Source: Clostridia bacterium
GTDB lineage: Bacteria; Aerophobota; Aerophobia; Aerophobales; AE-B3A
NCBI GenBank assembly: GCA_030610745.1
Contig: JAUWRC010000011.1
Location: 1 to 22,742 of the forward strand
Length of the DNA: 22,742 nucleotides
Direction of reading: 5' to 3'
Within the stretch, counting starts at the first letter, position 1. Each line of letters begins with the position of its first letter. Below, in pieces: positions 15,826 to 22,602 of this stretch. The position numbers and the translations under genes are program-made. The notes under the pieces were generated by a model, which did not search any database, was not told where the DNA came from, and saw only the letters and a program-made list of their open reading frames with translations.

Positions 15826-17025
15826 ATGGCCAAAACAATCGCCGAAATCAACAAAAAGATAAAAAAGGGAGAGGCTGTAGTAGTAACAGCAGAAGAAATT
15901 ATTGACATTGTTGAGGAAAAGGGAGTTAAAAAAGCTTCTCAAGAAGTAGATGTGGTCACTACCGCTACCTTCGGCCCCATGTGTTCATCGGGAGCCTACT
16001 TTAACATAGGACATTCCAAACCCAGGATAAAACTGGAAAAAGTTTACCTTAATGAGGTTCCTGCATATACAGGGTTTGCCGCTGTAGATATTTTAATAGG
16101 AGCTACCAGCCTTCCTGAGGACGATCCTCGCAATAGGGTCCATCCGGGAGATTTTGCCTATGGAGGAGGACATCTGATTGAGGATCTGGTGGCGGGTAAG
16201 GACATAAAGCTAGTAGCCACCTCTTATGGAACAGACTGTTATCCGCGAAAAAACCTGGAAACCTGGATTAACATAAAGGACCTCAATGAAGCGGTTCTCT
16301 TTAATCCAAGAAATGCCTATCAAAACTACCCTGTGGCAGTAAACCTTTCCGATAAGGTTATCTATACCTATATGGGAACACTGCAGCCAAAACTAGGTAA
16401 TGCCAATTATTCTAGTGCCGGTCAGCTCTCACCTCTCTTTAACGACCCTTATTATAAAACTATTGGCATTGGAACGAGGATTTTTTTGGGAGGGGGAATA
16501 GGTTACCTTGTCTGGCAGGGAACACAGCATAACCCAGGTGTTGCCCGTACAAAGGGTGGTATTCCTCGCTCTAGCGCCGGTACTATTGCTGTAATGGGTG
16601 ATTTAAAGAAAATGAGTCCGGAATGGCTGAGGGGAACATCACTGAGAGGATACGGAGCTAGCCTGACCGTTGGAATTGGGATTCCTATTCCCATCCTTAA
16701 CGAGGAGACACTGCAATATACAGCCGTTAAAGATAAGGAAATTTACACTCAGATTGTCGACTATAATAAGACTTATCCTGAAGGAGGGTCAGAAAGTCTG
16801 GGTGAAGTAAATTATGCCCAGCTTAAAAGCGGCAAGATAACCTTTCAAGGGAAGGAAGTTCCTACAGCTAGTCTTTCTAGCTATGCCAAAGCGAGAAAAA
16901 TAGCTGCCATCCTCAAGGATTGGATTAAAAAAGGAGAGTTTCTTTTGACTGAAGCGGTAAAGCTGCTTCCTTCGGCTGATTCGGGAGTAACATTTAAACC
17001 TCTCAAGGAAAGACCGATAAGATAA
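15826..17025 (+). CDS. L-aspartate semialdehyde sulfurtransferase, DUF39 (homocysteine biosynthesis) subunit
   Basis: A 399-residue DUF39 protein. The family was linked in methanogens (MA1821/MA1822) to direct conversion of aspartate semialdehyde to homocysteine with sulfide, without O-acyl-homoserine. Conserved cysteines are visible at Cys53 (FGPMCSSGAYFNIGHS) and Cys138 (TSYGTDCYPRKN), both candidates for persulfide carriers. Gly-rich IFLGGGIGYLVWQGTQH and GGIPRSSAGT are further signatures. There are no CBS domains, unlike MA1821. It starts 12 bp after nadA with GGAAG before ATG. Its iron-sulfur partner follows at 17244, separated by a ~200-bp repeat, so the pair is intact but pushed apart. 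Confidence 0.88.
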   Translation: MAKTIAEINKKIKKGEAVVVTAEEIIDIVEEKGVKKASQEVDVVTTATFGPMCSSGAYFNIGHSKPRIKLEKVYLNEVPAYTGFAAVDILIGATSLPEDDPRNRVHPGDFAYGGGHLIEDLVAGKDIKLVATSYGTDCYPRKNLETWINIKDLNEAVLFNPRNAYQNYPVAVNLSDKVIYTYMGTLQPKLGNANYSSAGQLSPLFNDPYYKTIGIGTRIFLGGGIGYLVWQGTQHNPGVARTKGGIPRSSAGTIAVMGDLKKMSPEWLRGTSLRGYGASLTVGIGIPIPILNEETLQYTAVKDKEIYTQIVDYNKTYPEGGSESLGEVNYAQLKSGKITFQGKEVPTASLSSYAKARKIAAILKDWIKKGEFLLTEAVKLLPSADSGVTFKPLKERPIR

Positions 17026-17218
17026 GCCTCAGGACAATTTTCTTCCGTCGCTGTATATCTGCTTTGGATTATTACTGCTCAGCTTCTTCGCTACGGGAAA
17101 GATTCAAACTCGTCACTTCGTTCCTCAAACAGTAAATCTTTCTTTTTCCTTCGCTCAGAAGCCTCGTTAAGGTGGCGGCTATAAGGCTCCTTCAGAAAAT
17201 GTCCTTCGGCAAGCGTAT
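17021..17218. repeat. ~200-bp MITE-like repeat, copy 3 (inverted relative to copies 1 and 2)
   Basis: Begins at the stop codon of the DUF39 gene and ends 26 bp before the ferredoxin-subunit gene. It matches copy 2 almost throughout when reverse-complemented. Confidence 0.8.
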
Positions 17219-17243
17219 AAACCTCTAAAATAGGAGACGTACC

Positions 17244-17651
17244 ATGGCCAAGCAAAGATTAGTTTTAACTTTTCCTCATAAGGTGGTAGAAGAACCTATT
17301 ACCTATCACCTTATCAAAGATTATGATTTGGTGGTTAATATTCTCAGAGCAAAGATTAGCCCGCAAGAAGAAGGGCGGCTTATGATAGAGATAGAGGGCG
17401 AGAAAAATGCTCTGAATAAGGGAATAGGTTATCTTAAGAGGTTAGGAGTAAGAACCCAGCCTCTGGCGCAGGATATAAGATGGCTTGAGACCCGATGCAC
17501 TCACTGCACTCTCTGTGTTCCTCTCTGCCCTACAGGAGCTATTTTAGTTGATAGAGATAAAATGGAAGTCTCTTTTGACAAGGATAAATGCATTGCCTGT
17601 GGAGCCTGCATCCCAGTCTGCCCTTATAAAGCCATAGAAATCCTATTTTAG
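17244..17651 (+). CDS. L-aspartate semialdehyde sulfurtransferase, NIL/ferredoxin subunit
   Basis: A 135-residue partner of the DUF39 protein (MA1822-like). Residues 3-72 form a NIL domain (as in methionine ABC transporter ATPases), with LTFPHKVVEEPIT and a typical IEIEGE strand. The C-terminal half has two [4Fe-4S] motifs, CTHCTLCVPLCP (residues ~90-101) and CIACGACIPVCP (~119-130). It presumably supplies electrons for reductive sulfur insertion. AGGAGA lies six bases before ATG. It is the last gene before the accessory array, which ends against its stop codon. Confidence 0.9.
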   Translation: MAKQRLVLTFPHKVVEEPITYHLIKDYDLVVNILRAKISPQEEGRLMIEIEGEKNALNKGIGYLKRLGVRTQPLAQDIRWLETRCTHCTLCVPLCPTGAILVDRDKMEVSFDKDKCIACGACIPVCPYKAIEILF

Positions 17652-17687
17652 CTCGATTTTGACTGTCAAAGTCGAGTCCCGTTATAT
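17647..17687 (-). repeat. attC-like site d (degenerate, end of array)
   Basis: On the minus strand ATATAAC GGGACT is followed by the stem CTCGACTTTGAC / GTCAAAATCGAG and then GCTAAAA. The left end resembles R'' and is shared with attC-like site c, while the right end is decayed. The TAACGGGACTCG part also occurs at 20690-20701. It follows the nuclease gene by about 30 bp. Confidence 0.45.
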
Positions 17688-17716
17688 GAAGCTGGCCCTT
17701 TATCGGCGGCATCCTT

Positions 17717-18061
17717 TCAGATTTTCTTTGCGTATCCATTTTGAACAAGTTCATCATTCAATGAAACATCGCTGTCTTCTAGCCATATAATCCCAATATA
17801 TCTGCCATATTTTCCAATCTTTTTGTAAGTATTTATTCTCATCTCGTTTTGGTTATCTGCCAATCGTTTCTCTACATATTCCTTGGCTTCAACGCCCTTT
17901 TTATATTCTTCAGATGTTTTCTTTACCCTATATGTTTCTGGAGTGTCAATATGCGCTAACCTTATTCTCTGATTAGTGGTCATTTTGAATCCGACATCTA
18001 TGATCAAATCCAAAGTATCTCCATCTACGACCCTGTCTAATTTTGCTCTATATTCGTACAT
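17717..18061 (-). CDS. Staphylococcal-nuclease-family (SNase/thermonuclease) nuclease
   Basis: A 114-residue SNase-fold nuclease. It has the acidic metal site VVDGDTLDL (Asp13, Asp15), RLAHIDTPE (Arg34, Asp39, Glu42) and the second catalytic arginine in KYGR (Arg87). All residues needed for Ca-dependent phosphodiester cleavage are present. There is no signal peptide, so it would act inside the cell. I place the start at ATG 18061, one base after the TGA of the upstream gene (TGATATG), because the N-terminus then meets the domain directly. The longer open frame only overlaps the zinc-protein gene. It is the third gene of a tightly coupled three-gene unit and the probable effector (inference). 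Confidence 0.88.
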   Translation of the reverse strand: MYEYRAKLDRVVDGDTLDLIIDVGFKMTTNQRIRLAHIDTPETYRVKKTSEEYKKGVEAKEYVEKRLADNQNEMRINTYKKIGKYGRYIGIIWLEDSDVSLNDELVQNGYAKKI

Positions 18062-18062
18062 A

Positions 18063-18647
18063 TCAGAAAGCCTCCCCTGCCGCAAGTTCAGCACTCTCAA
18101 TGGCTTCATCGAAGCAATTAGTACAGTACCACCTTCCGCAACCAGAGCACTTTCTGCCGCATTCCTTTTTGTCCACGTATTCTTCGCCACATCCCTTGCA
18201 TTCTGTTAAACTCGAATAGCAACCATTGAGTTTATCTTTGATTATGCCATATTTCTTTTTTCTCTTCTCAAGTTCGGTTGACCAATAATTTAATCGGTTT
18301 CGATAAAACGCTTCAAGAGCTACGCTGGCTGCTGCGGTTGAGACATAGTACGTTAACACAAGAACAATGTAAGCTGCTAATGCTTTAGCACGTGCAAGAG
18401 CCACTCCGCTTGCAGCAATTTTTCCGGCAAGCTCTTCAAGGTCTGATATAAAATCCAATAGATCGTCTACATCATCAAATTCAAAAAACTCATAAACGCT
18501 ATTAGCCATATCTAAAATACTCTGTGTATACTCTTCTTGAGCTGTGAGCGATATTCGATAATCCTGTTTTTTCTTTCCAGCTTCCTGCACCTTTTCTTCC
18601 ATCAGGTCAAGTTCGTTTTTAAGTTCACTACAGTCACAGGTATGCAT
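18063..18647 (-). CDS. Unrecognised helical protein with C-terminal FYVE/RING-like zinc module (194 aa)
   Basis: I do not recognise a named family. Residues 5-45 are charged and helical, likely coiled coil. Residues 75-112 are Ala-rich and hydrophobic (AKALAAYIVLVLTYYV) and could be a membrane or buried helix. A second charged helix spans 118-142. The C-terminus has eight cysteines: C143, C150-x2-C153, C163-x3-C167-x2-C170-x4-C175-x2-C178. The CSGCGRWYCTNC part looks like the second half of FYVE- or RING-type cross-brace zinc fingers, which is rare in bacteria. The ATG abuts the TAG of the upstream gene (TAGATG), with AGGAGG nine bases upstream, so translation is coupled. A role as adaptor between the upstream protein and the nuclease is inference. 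Confidence 0.75.
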   Translation of the reverse strand: MHTCDCSELKNELDLMEEKVQEAGKKKQDYRISLTAQEEYTQSILDMANSVYEFFEFDDVDDLLDFISDLEELAGKIAASGVALARAKALAAYIVLVLTYYVSTAAASVALEAFYRNRLNYWSTELEKRKKKYGIIKDKLNGCYSSLTECKGCGEEYVDKKECGRKCSGCGRWYCTNCFDEAIESAELAAGEAF

Positions 18648-20525
18648 CTACATTGACCTCCTATACATTTTTATCATCCATCTTGCCGACTCGCTAAAGC
18701 GAAGGAATCTATCACTTTTAATAACATAATCTTCACTGTACCAATAATCGTTATTTAACTTCATGATTTGGTCAAGCCAGCTTTGCTTTTTCAGAGATTC
18801 AAAATTGAATTTCTCTACCTCTATCATAAGCTCCTCCCGAGTATTTTTTAATTCCCCGGACAATAGTACGAAGCTGTCTTCAGGTGGTAATATATTTTTA
18901 GCTTCACAACCTTTTAATATTACATCGACTTGTTTTCCATTCTGTTGTAGAATAAATCCTACCTTATCCGATTTTCGCCATTCCATTGTTAATTTAACCT
19001 TTCCGCATGTTTCTATAACAGAATTCTTGAATTTGCTAGTTTCTTCCAACAGTTCAGAAAGTGGAACAAAATCTCTTTTTGGCAACTGAGACTCGAAAAC
19101 AGCCTTTTTTGCCTTATTAATTTCTTCTTCCAAAATACTTGAAGCTCCTAATCGAGAATTATAGTTTAGAGCTAGGAAATATAAACATATTCCGTATAAA
19201 ATAACTTGTCTTTCTAAAAGAGCACTTAGTTTGACAGTTAAACGGACATCCTCAGCAGGAGGGTTAAGAGTTCGATATAATAAGGGCAATGTTCTATACG
19301 TAATCCGGGAGAACTTCTCGAACTGTTCATCCAGCCGCCATAAATTCACTGCTGTGGTTTTTTCTAACTTTTCTAATTTCTTTGCAACCAAACAGCCATA
19401 GATGTCTTTTAGAATTTCCTCTATTTCTGTCTCTATTTCATTAACTTGTTTCCTTACTGGATCTAATAGTTTACTGTGGACCGTATCGTGAATAGAATCA
19501 ATGTCTTTTTGAGTTATCTCAATATTCTCTTCTTCCGGTACAAGGTCTCTTATTTCTTCCAATTGAACCTTATGATCCATTACTGTTGTTATAAAATCCT
19601 TCTCAGGTTTTGGATAACCATTAATTTTACCTAAGATATTTAAATAGGCACCTAGCGTTCCAATAAATATCACAAATTTACATTCGTCTTTAGATAAGGT
19701 AAAATTCCCAAGATCATTTTTGGGACCGTATTTATCCAATTTGCCATACTTTAGCTCTTTGATGAATTTAGCGATATCTTTCTTCGATTCCCCCATCTCT
19801 ATTAAATGATTTTTGATAATCTCTGTAATATTTGGGTTTTTCAATTGGTCTTGGTATTTGTCAAACTTTTTTGAGCGATTATTTACTTCTTGGAATTTTT
19901 CCCATAGCTGTTGTTGAATTCTAAACTCCCGGATTTTGAAATTAGCCAACCCCTGAAGAGAATTACCAAGCTGAATAAATGATTTCCAGCTCTGAAAGTT
20001 CAGGAGGTCATGAATTTTATAATCCAACTCTCGTAATGTTGCAGGAGTTAGACCCTCGATGTCTGATTTTTGTAATTCTAGCTCATCAAAAAGAATTATT
20101 GCTTCATCAATCCATGAAGCCAAGGTCTTTTGTGAAGGTTTTCTCTTCACCACCCTGGTTTTCCTTTCTTTTAATTGCTCTATTTTTTTGACAGCTGCCG
20201 TGCTGCTTTGATTGGCAAGCTGTCCTAAATTTTCAATCCCCGCCCTGTTTAAAATCTCCGCATTTTCAGGGCCGATTCCATTTACTATCATAAGGCTTGC
20301 CATTCCTGCCCATTCATAGAGATCCGTAAGGCTAAGATCTGTTTCAGAAAATAATGCTCTCCGATTCTTGGCTCTTAGTGCTCTTTTTAAAAGATCATTC
20401 GTTGTTCTTATTCCTATATCATCTAATTTCCTCTTGTACTTGGGTCCGATACCGTTTATCGCATCAACGGGTCTATTGTTAGCAACGATTTTAGTTAAAT
20501 ATTCGCTCAAAAAGTTTTCTACCAT
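18648..20525 (-). CDS. Helix-hairpin-helix (DUF4332-like) protein with possible C-terminal OB fold (625 aa)
   Basis: Not a characterised protein as far as I can tell. Residues 20-120 fit the DUF4332 arrangement: two HhH units, INGIGPKYKRKLDDIGI (23-39) and VNGIGPENAEILNRAGI (81-97), each with the GIGP hairpin that binds DNA or RNA backbone. Residues 130-480 are helical, charged and unassigned, with coiled-coil-like stretches near 340-400. Residues ~503-575 alternate strands (KVKLTMEWR, VGFILQQNG, VDVILKG, SFVLLSGEL), as in a nucleic-acid-binding OB fold. No ATPase or nuclease motif is seen. GGAGG lies eight bases before ATG. It heads the unit with the zinc protein and SNase, follows attC-like site b directly, and is a plausible nucleic-acid sensor (inference). 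Confidence 0.75.
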   Translation of the reverse strand: MVENFLSEYLTKIVANNRPVDAINGIGPKYKRKLDDIGIRTTNDLLKRALRAKNRRALFSETDLSLTDLYEWAGMASLMIVNGIGPENAEILNRAGIENLGQLANQSSTAAVKKIEQLKERKTRVVKRKPSQKTLASWIDEAIILFDELELQKSDIEGLTPATLRELDYKIHDLLNFQSWKSFIQLGNSLQGLANFKIREFRIQQQLWEKFQEVNNRSKKFDKYQDQLKNPNITEIIKNHLIEMGESKKDIAKFIKELKYGKLDKYGPKNDLGNFTLSKDECKFVIFIGTLGAYLNILGKINGYPKPEKDFITTVMDHKVQLEEIRDLVPEEENIEITQKDIDSIHDTVHSKLLDPVRKQVNEIETEIEEILKDIYGCLVAKKLEKLEKTTAVNLWRLDEQFEKFSRITYRTLPLLYRTLNPPAEDVRLTVKLSALLERQVILYGICLYFLALNYNSRLGASSILEEEINKAKKAVFESQLPKRDFVPLSELLEETSKFKNSVIETCGKVKLTMEWRKSDKVGFILQQNGKQVDVILKGCEAKNILPPEDSFVLLSGELKNTREELMIEVEKFNFESLKKQSWLDQIMKLNNDYWYSEDYVIKSDRFLRFSESARWMIKMYRRSM

Positions 20526-20569
20526 TTTTTTACCCTCCTTATATTTTTATTACATCTCTGGCCAATTTC

Positions 20570-20649
20570 GCCTATCGGGACTCGGGTCTGCGAAGTTGCG
20601 AAGCAATTTGCGAATTGCGTTTAGCAATGCCGCAAACCCGAAGTTAGGC
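20570..20649 (-). repeat. attC-like site b (80 bp)
   Basis: On the minus strand it runs from GCCTAAC (RYYYAAC) through TCGGGTTTGCG to CGCAGACCCGA and ends GATAGGC. The arms pair with one mismatch. The central part is rich in GCAATTCGCAAATTGC. The R' copy is GATAGGC instead of GTTRRRY. The 625-residue gene starts about 45 bp after it. Confidence 0.55.
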
Positions 20650-20727
20650 AAAATGGCGCTTCGCCACGAGCCTAGCTTCGGGCGAAGCCCGAGTCCCGTT
20701 AAGCAAAATGAAGCGAAGCGACATTTT
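20650..20727. other. Gene-less palindrome-rich segment between two attC-like sites
   Basis: Contains GCAAAATG/CATTTTGC (arms around AAGCGAAGCGA), CGGGCTTCGCCCG, and GGGACTCGGG, which pairs with 20577-20587. It also has extra core-like motifs GCTTAAC and GCTAGGC. It may be an empty cassette or a piled-up set of attC halves. Confidence 0.4.
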
Positions 20728-20810
20728 GCCTATCGTTTCCGGTGTAAAAGAAGTTCTGCAAAGCTGAATTTGGGACGGAGCAAAGCATAGTCTTTTACAC
20801 CGTGTTAGGT
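20728..20810 (-). repeat. attC-like site a (83 bp)
   Basis: On the minus strand it starts ACCTAAC (exact RYYYAAC), has the stem CGGTGTAAAAGA / TCTTTTACACCG, and ends GATAGGC. It lies 12 bp after the stop of the membrane-protein gene. TTCACCTAAC here is the exact complement of GTTAGGTGAA at the start of the same unit (21398-21407), as expected for one circularisable cassette. Confidence 0.65.
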
Positions 20811-20822
20811 GAAGTCGCACGA

Positions 20823-21371
20823 TCATCTTAATTTAACGATGATTCTTGAATAAAGCAAATAAACTATAACAAGATGAATCAATATATCAGCTATAAGAAT
20901 ACCTATGAGATATTTCCAACAAAGAATTTCTCTCATAATAAAAACACCCAGCAAGGGAAAGAAGAAGCTTGCTCCAAGAAAAAGGCAAATGACAAATATT
21001 TCTGGATATCTAATTTTAACGGCAGGTTGCCTAATATATTGCTCCCAACGTAATGTATCTTCCTTTAATTTTGCATTGATCTTCTTTTCCAACTCTACTA
21101 AAAAAAGTCCCATTCTAATCATTCTGTGAACTTCTCCCAACCATAAAAATAAAATACTAATGCTTAAAGTGGGAAGGAGTAGAATGAAAATTATCCCAGA
21201 CAGGGCTTCCTTTCCAGTAGCCGTAAGAAGGATTAAATTGCCAGTTAAAATCGCACTTAAAGACGCTAAGCCAAACGATAAAATATTATTCCTATTATTA
21301 GGTACTGCTGAAGTTGCATAGTTCTCCAATATTTCATAATGTTTCATCAAAACCTCTAATTTGTCATTCAT
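20823..21371 (-). CDS. Small four-helix membrane protein of unknown function (182 aa)
   Basis: Four hydrophobic helices at about residues 31-53, 57-80, 122-146 and 152-176, with a soluble loop between helices 2 and 3. The loop carries LGEVHRMIRMGLFLVELEKKI then RWEQYIR, a pattern I associate with uncharacterised bacterial membrane proteins but cannot name. There is no signal peptide or enzyme motif. GGAGAG lies seven bases before ATG. The gene fills a compact unit: 29 bp from the preceding GTTAGGT to the ATG, and 12 bp from stop to the following ACCTAAC, which is the layout of a single-gene integron cassette. Similar small membrane proteins can be effectors of defence systems, but nothing here shows that directly. 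Confidence 0.75.
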   Translation of the reverse strand: MNDKLEVLMKHYEILENYATSAVPNNRNNILSFGLASLSAILTGNLILLTATGKEALSGIIFILLLPTLSISILFLWLGEVHRMIRMGLFLVELEKKINAKLKEDTLRWEQYIRQPAVKIRYPEIFVICLFLGASFFFPLLGVFIMREILCWKYLIGILIADILIHLVIVYLLYSRIIVKLR

Positions 21372-21400
21372 AGTAATTCTCTCCTTGCTGAAGCGATTTC

Positions 21401-21457
21401 ACCTAACTTGTTCATATCCGAACTAACTTCGGATATCCTTCCATTTTGGTGTTATAT
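21401..21457 (-). repeat. attC-like site c (57 bp)
   Basis: On the minus strand ATATAAC, then the perfect stem ATATCCGAA-GTTAG-TTCGGATAT (21414-21436), then an exact GTTAGGT (GTTRRRY). A sister hairpin with the same GAAGTACTTC centre lies just upstream at 21455-21476. Confidence 0.65.
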
Positions 21458-21491
21458 CCGAAGTACTTCAGATATATCCTTTATAGATGAA

Positions 21492-21827
21492 TCATTTTTC
21501 ACTATTACTTCCTTGTTTCCTTTTTATTAAATTTAAGCTTTCCAAAGGGCTCCTTATACTGCGCAAGTTTTTGTTACTAACATGGGTATAAATTTCGGTT
21601 GTCTTACTGCTTTTATGACCTAGCAGTTCCTGAATATATCTCAAGTCCACCCCGCTTTCCAATAGATGTGTTGCAAAACTATAAAGAAAACTCCAATATT
21701 TTTTATCGGGGTGCCAATAATAGCCAGTGATAGTCTTTATTTTTTTGATATAGGTAGGATTGTAAGGGAGGATTAATTTAATTTTTATATCTTCTCTTTC
21801 CAACTTTATTTGAGATATAGACTTCAT
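21492..21827 (-). pseudogene. Tyrosine recombinase remnant with internal deletion (111 codons)
   Basis: Residues 1-52 match the start of XerC/integron-type recombinases, including the TGYYWHPDKKYWSF pattern before the core-binding domain. The sequence then jumps into the C-terminal catalytic part: FATHLLESGVDLRYIQELLGH with HKSSKTTEIYTHV, keeping the His of box II and the Tyr nucleophile. About 190 residues are missing, including the first catalytic Arg, the Lys and the HxxR pair, so it cannot recombine DNA. I start it at ATG 21827. The open frame reaches TTG 21866, but those bases are the promoter. Confidence 0.8.
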
Positions 21828-21836
21828 ACCATAGTC

Positions 21837-21866
21837 ATTATATACTAAAAAATCTGGTTGCGTCAA
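21837..21866 (-). promoter_or_regulatory. Strong promoter of the recombinase remnant
   Basis: TTGACG, 18 bases, TATAAT on the minus strand. Initiation would fall only a few bases before ATG 21827, implying a leaderless or nearly leaderless mRNA. It points toward the membrane protein and the three-gene unit and could serve as a cassette promoter. Confidence 0.65.
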
Positions 21867-22063
21867 GATTAGTGTGTAGAGGGAGCTCCGAAAAATTCTC
21901 TTTCAATAAGTGGAGGAAGCTATCTCTAAAATGCCTATTTCTGGCCGTCATCCCTAAAAACAGCCGAAAATAGGGTCACAATATGGTCACAAAAATTTAG
22001 GGGTTTACTTCCATAATGCTTTTCTGCTATTATGCCAAGAATATGGGATGGACCCCATAAATA
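21867..22063. other. Spacer with TTGTGACC direct repeats
   Basis: No gene seen. On the minus strand TTGTGACC occurs twice with an 11-bp period (21974-21981 and 21985-21992), about one helical turn apart, as expected for a dimeric protein-binding site or recombinase arm. Confidence 0.35.
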
Positions 22064-22120
22064 TTCAAACTCAGCGGTTGCGCGTTAGCGCAATCCGCTG
22101 CATTGAGTTGTCAGTTAGGC
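22064..22120 (-). repeat. attC-like site e (57 bp)
   Basis: On the minus strand it starts GCCTAAC (exact RYYYAAC), has a CAGCGG-A-TTGCGC / GCGCAACCGCTG stem with one extra-helical A and a TAAC loop, and ends GTTTGAA. It follows the toxin stop by 6 bp. An unpaired base in the stem is the feature integron integrases use to choose the strand of real attC sites. Confidence 0.65.
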
Positions 22121-22126
22121 AATAAT

Positions 22127-22423
22127 TTATTTTATATAATTCTTTAATTCCATTGCACCATGGAATACACCAATAATATCTATTCTTTGTCCATCAACAA
22201 TTATATAGGCAATTCTATAATGCGTATAGTATATTATCCTGATATCTTTTCTGTCTAAACCTTGGTATATACCACCAATTTCCGGAAATTGCTTTAATAT
22301 TTGTACCTTTTCCCGTATTTTCTTCACAACATTTTTCGCCGCTTTTGGATTGTCTAATGCGATGTAATCATGAATGTTCTTTAAGTAGTATTTTGCCTCA
22401 TCAGTCCAATACAATCTTACCAT
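22127..22423 (-). CDS. RelE/ParE-superfamily toxin
   Basis: A 98-residue protein of the RelE/ParE fold. It opens MVRLYWTDEAKYYLKNIHDYIA, has the helix pair with NPKAAKNVVKKIREKVQILKQFP, then the strands IGGIYQGLDRKDIRIIYY and YRIAYIIVDGQRIDIIGVFHG with the conserved Arg. ParE members poison gyrase and RelE members cleave mRNA at the ribosome. The DEAxxxLxxIxxYIA start and lack of an obvious RelE catalytic set favour ParE-like. The ATG overlaps the end of the antitoxin gene (ATGGTAA), so the two are translationally coupled. It forms a cassette with attC-like site e. Confidence 0.88.
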   Translation of the reverse strand: MVRLYWTDEAKYYLKNIHDYIALDNPKAAKNVVKKIREKVQILKQFPEIGGIYQGLDRKDIRIIYYTHYRIAYIIVDGQRIDIIGVFHGAMELKNYIK

Positions 22424-22596
22424 TTCTCAATCTCTTTCTCCAATTCTTCATCGGTTATAATTTTATTTTTTTGAGAATCTTGAATTCCTCTTTCAACCAT
22501 ACGCTTAAATACTAATTCTTTTATAAGTTCATTATACGAGACATCATCAGGTAGGTCATTTATGATTTTTTTTGCGCTATCCTTTACTGATAACAT
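22417..22596 (-). CDS. Antitoxin of the RelE/ParE-type pair (59 aa)
   Basis: A 59-residue acidic protein starting MLSVKDSAKKIINDLPDDVS and ending DEELEKEIEKW. Its size, position before the toxin and 7-base overlap with it fit type II antitoxins. The central YNELIKELVFKRMVERGI helices resemble a family often paired with ParE-like toxins in which the N-terminus is DNA-binding or dimerising. No Shine-Dalgarno sequence precedes the ATG. The upstream sequence holds a 12-bp-arm palindrome suited to autorepression. Confidence 0.75.
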   Translation of the reverse strand: MLSVKDSAKKIINDLPDDVSYNELIKELVFKRMVERGIQDSQKNKIITDEELEKEIEKW

Positions 22597-22602
22597 AATT
22601 TA

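Noticed and set aside
18062..18190. N-terminal extension of the SNase protein to 157 residues
   Set aside because: The extension only overlaps the zinc-protein gene in another frame and has no SNase similarity; ATG 18061 directly follows the stop of that gene.
21492..21827. Calling the recombinase remnant the integron integrase intI
   Set aside because: The region that would carry the IntI-specific insertion is deleted, it points the same way as the cassettes rather than divergently, and no attI can be seen.
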